From Coriolopsis trogii (lineage: Eukaryota > Basidiomycota > Agaricomycetes > Polyporales > Polyporaceae): a stretch of 64,000 bases of DNA. The DNA is taken from the NCBI GenBank assembly GCA_020543525.1, contig JAHYIO010000006.1:1969328-2033327 (forward strand). Reading direction: 5' to 3'. The position numbers were made by a program, and so were the translations under genes. Shown here piece after piece: positions 61,746 to 64,000 of this stretch. Below the pieces are notes generated by a model that was given only the letters and a program-made list of their open reading frames with translations, was not told the DNA's origin and ran no database searches. Positions within the stretch are counted from its first letter, which is position 1. Every line of letters starts with the position of its first letter.

Positions 61746-62398
61746 ATGCAACCCGGACAGACATGAAACCGAACCGCGGAAGCGACTAGTTGTACTCAGG
61801 TTACGAAGAGGAAGTCGATTGACCACTGAGGCAACGTTGGGCAATATATTTCTAGGCAGCGAGTTATCTACCAGCTGGGTGGGTATCTTGTAGAAGAATC
61901 TCCGATAGCCTTAACCTCCGATCAACCACATCCTATACATTTGTATAGATCCCGCCTGCCTGTTATGGGCCAAATCGTCTCCCACATTTCATGCGTGCCT
62001 GAGATTGTTAGAGTTAGAGTTTTAGGGTCATCGATCCCTAGATTATATCTAGGAGCGGACTTCTTTTTCCATATAAGATTTCACCCTGATCGTCGGAACG
62101 GAGATACATTACACGAGGGGAATGCGTGCTCAGTATAAGACGTTGATGGCAACGTTGTTCACCTGTTCAGGGGTGACCCCTGACGGGCGGCCGCGCCGCT
62201 GTGATCGAAGGGCATGCGGCGACCACAAAGAAGACATGGAAGGGTGTAGACGTGTAGACAGCGTGGTGATGGAATGCAGGGGCGAAAATGTTCCTCCGCT
62301 GCCCGTAGGATACAAGAGTGCTGCAGCAGCTCTGCACTTCGCTCCTTCGTGCCCCGTCTCTCAGCGACCATACTCCTCTCCCTCGCTAGCAGCGACCG
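61746..62398. other. Subtelomeric spacer, nothing firm
   Basis: Includes GAGTTAGAGTTTTAGGGTCATCGATCCCTAGATTATATCTAGG (split here only for its AT-rich palindromic look, about 62008-62052). No gene supported. Confidence 0.3.
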
Positions 62399-62476
62399 CA
62401 GCAACAGCAACAGCAACAGCAACAACAGCAACAGCAACAGCAACAACAGCAACAACAGCAACAGCAACAACAACAC
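62399..62476 (+). repeat. CAACAG microsatellite
   Basis: About 78 bases of mixed CAA and CAG triplets. Short frames through it encode only low-complexity runs. Confidence 0.9.
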
Positions 62477-62527
62477 AATGCCAGCAGTCCCCGGCGCATA
62501 CAGCTTCCTCGAGCTCGTGCTCGACTA

Positions 62528-62648
62528 CCCTAGTGTTATGCGCCGGGGGCCTTGCCCCAAGGCCCCGAGGTGACAAAACAGTTTGGGCCATAGCCGGCCA
62601 ACCGTTGCTCGGAATCTTGGTGACAAGGGGTCCTTCCTATAGCCAAGA
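62528..62648 (+). repeat. R repeat, copy 2
   Basis: Same start (CCTAGTGTTATGCGCC) and hairpin (stem 62546-62553 with 62559-62566) as at 57148, in the same orientation. It runs directly into the 177-bp satellite, and its last 60 bases resemble a satellite unit start. Confidence 0.8.
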
Positions 62649-63270
62649 AGCAGGAGTATCCAACAGTGTTGGTTTTGTGGCTGTGCGCCCAGTCTCCATG
62701 GAGATATAGCCAGGTGACAAGCATTAATGCCTTTTGGCACCGGGTGACAAGCTCAGTGTGGAGCCCGTTGTGACTCAACCCCTGGGCAGAACCCAGGTGA
62801 CAAGGGGTCATATGAAAGCCAGGATACAAGGCTACAAAATGAGGGTAGAACCAGGCCAATCCATAGAGTCTCCATTGAGAAATGGCTTGTCACCTGTTAT
62901 CATCAGATTCTGAGGCAGAGTTGGTCAGGGTGGTGACAAGCTCATTGTAGCTGCCCCTCTGGTCAGAACCCATGTGACAAGGGGTCCCCTGGGAGCTATG
63001 ATATATGGCTACAAAATGGGGGTAAGATGGTGGCAATCCATGGAGTCTCCGAGGAGAAACAGCCAAGTGACAAGCAGAGTTTGCGTTCTGGGACTGTCAC
63101 CAAGGTCATTGAGAACCTGATTGTGGGCCAACCGTTGGTCAGAACCTTGGTGACAAGGGGTCCTTTGTATAGCCAGAAAAGAGACGAATCCAACGGTACC
63201 CATTTTGTGTCTGTATGATGTGTCCCCATAAAGAAACTGCCTTGTCACCTCCGGAATATTGCATTCTGGC
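62600..63270 (+). repeat. 177-bp subtelomeric satellite, about four units
   Basis: GACAAGGGGTC recurs at 62622, 62799, 62976 and 63152 (spacing 177, 177, 176). Each unit carries a second half with CTACAAAATG.GGGTA or TATAGCCA.AA, then AGTCTCC.T.GAGAAA and TTGTCACC/GGTGACAAG. Units differ by many substitutions, so the array is old. Confidence 0.85.
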
Positions 63271-63982
63271 ATGCTAGGTCTGGTAGATTGGACCATGTGA
63301 CCTGACCAGCTGTCCAGGTCATGTGACTGAACTTGCTAGCAGTAAGGAAGTATGGTCACATGACCACTTTGAAGGTGGTGCTGATGTGTCCAAAGGATCA
63401 ATGTTGGCATAGTAAGTTCTTTGATAGGCAAAAGCATGTATACTTGGACAGCGAGTTTGACTGGTGGTGCCCTGCTTGTGCTAAGTGGTCCAACAGTTCT
63501 CAACCACCTTGATGGACTATAAATGCTGGGAAGGGCAAGGGGACAAGTTGTAAGGTGGCATGGCTGGACATGATAAGGCCAATGGTATATTGGGCATAGT
63601 ACTGCAATGAGTGGTGTAGGTTGACAAAGAGGGAGTTTGAAATAAGTTGGGCAAATGATATGTCATATGCAGCATGGTTGGTGAGTAGGAACAAGGATGA
63701 GAAGTATGTGAAGATTGCTAGGTTTTGGTTGTGGTTGGTGGAGTGTTGGGTAAGGGAGTAGGGTAGTGTTTGTGGTGTATTGGATTAGTTGTGTGTTGTA
63801 AGAAGTGTTGCTTGGGATTATGAAGTGTGTATGTGAACTTAGGGAGAGTTAGGGTTGATTATGTGTTGTAAGGATGGTTACTTGGTTGTTTTGGGTGTAG
63901 GGTTGAAGCTATTGGGTGTAGAAGTGGTGAGGGGTTAGGGTTTAGAAAGATTTTAAGATTTTTAAAAGGGTTGAACAAGCTG
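63271..63982. other. G+T-rich telomere-adjacent DNA
   Basis: Sequence drifts to G and T on the + strand, with GGTTGGTG, AGGGTTAGGG-like words (about 63840-63945). No gene. Confidence 0.5.
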
Positions 63983-64000
63983 TTAGTGTTAGGGTTAGGG
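63983..64000 (+). repeat. Telomeric repeat start
   Basis: TTAGTG followed by two TTAGGG units reaching the window edge, in the orientation expected at a right chromosome end. Confidence 0.8.

Noticed and set aside
61016..61747. 243-codon minus-strand frame giving a repeat protein
   Set aside because: It arises because the unit is 72 bases (a multiple of 3), and frames are open on the other strand too; no start context or unique ends.

Overview
The window looks like a subtelomeric arm of an Agaricomycete (basidiomycete) chromosome. Genes are dense in short GT-AG introns. There is a FunK1-type fungal kinase, DUF1996/WSC sequence, an F-box remnant, a chromodomain Ty3/gypsy remnant and a conserved basidiomycete protein ending in CLGGF. 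The last bases are TTAGGG repeats, so the right edge is probably the chromosome end.

Layout. 0.5-0.9 kb: a small, clean double-stranded-RNA-binding-domain gene. 1.2-35.2 kb: a tandemly duplicated accessory block. Its core is a divergent gene pair, here called A and B (coiled-coil proteins of about 315 and 370 aa, no name recognised). The pair occurs three times head to head (B1/A1, B2/A2, B3/A3), and a solo B copy (B4) sits at 9.7-11.3 kb. Exon lengths and phases are nearly identical between copies, so the models are well supported. B1 is split by two related short transposons (E1, E2) with CATCAGG inverted ends and 2-bp target duplications; its exons are otherwise open. Between the pairs lie decayed duplicated segments: a 1-kb repeat (D1, D2), DUF1996-WSC fragments, three copies of a 1.4-2 kb unit (U1-U3), and a 5' fragment of a UDP-glucose:glycoprotein glucosyltransferase gene. 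35.7-38.2 kb: F-box pseudogene and unassigned remnants. 38.2-48.7 kb: about 10 kb with no recognisable gene. 48.7-53.9 kb: two apparently intact conserved genes (CLGGF protein, FunK1 kinase). 54.5-56.8 kb: truncated Ty3/gypsy 3' end. 57-64 kb: subtelomere with palindrome-centred arrays (64-bp and 72-bp units), a 177-bp satellite, dispersed repeats, one unexplained 238-codon ORF and the telomere.

Main idea. A and B proteins are two different helical families kept together as pairs sharing one short two-way promoter region. B carries a hydrophobic stretch between helical arms. This organisation resembles two-component alpha-helical pore-forming systems (XaxAB/YaxAB type), but that is inference from architecture, not from a database match. 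The paired-copy structure and the precise transposon breaks are seen directly.
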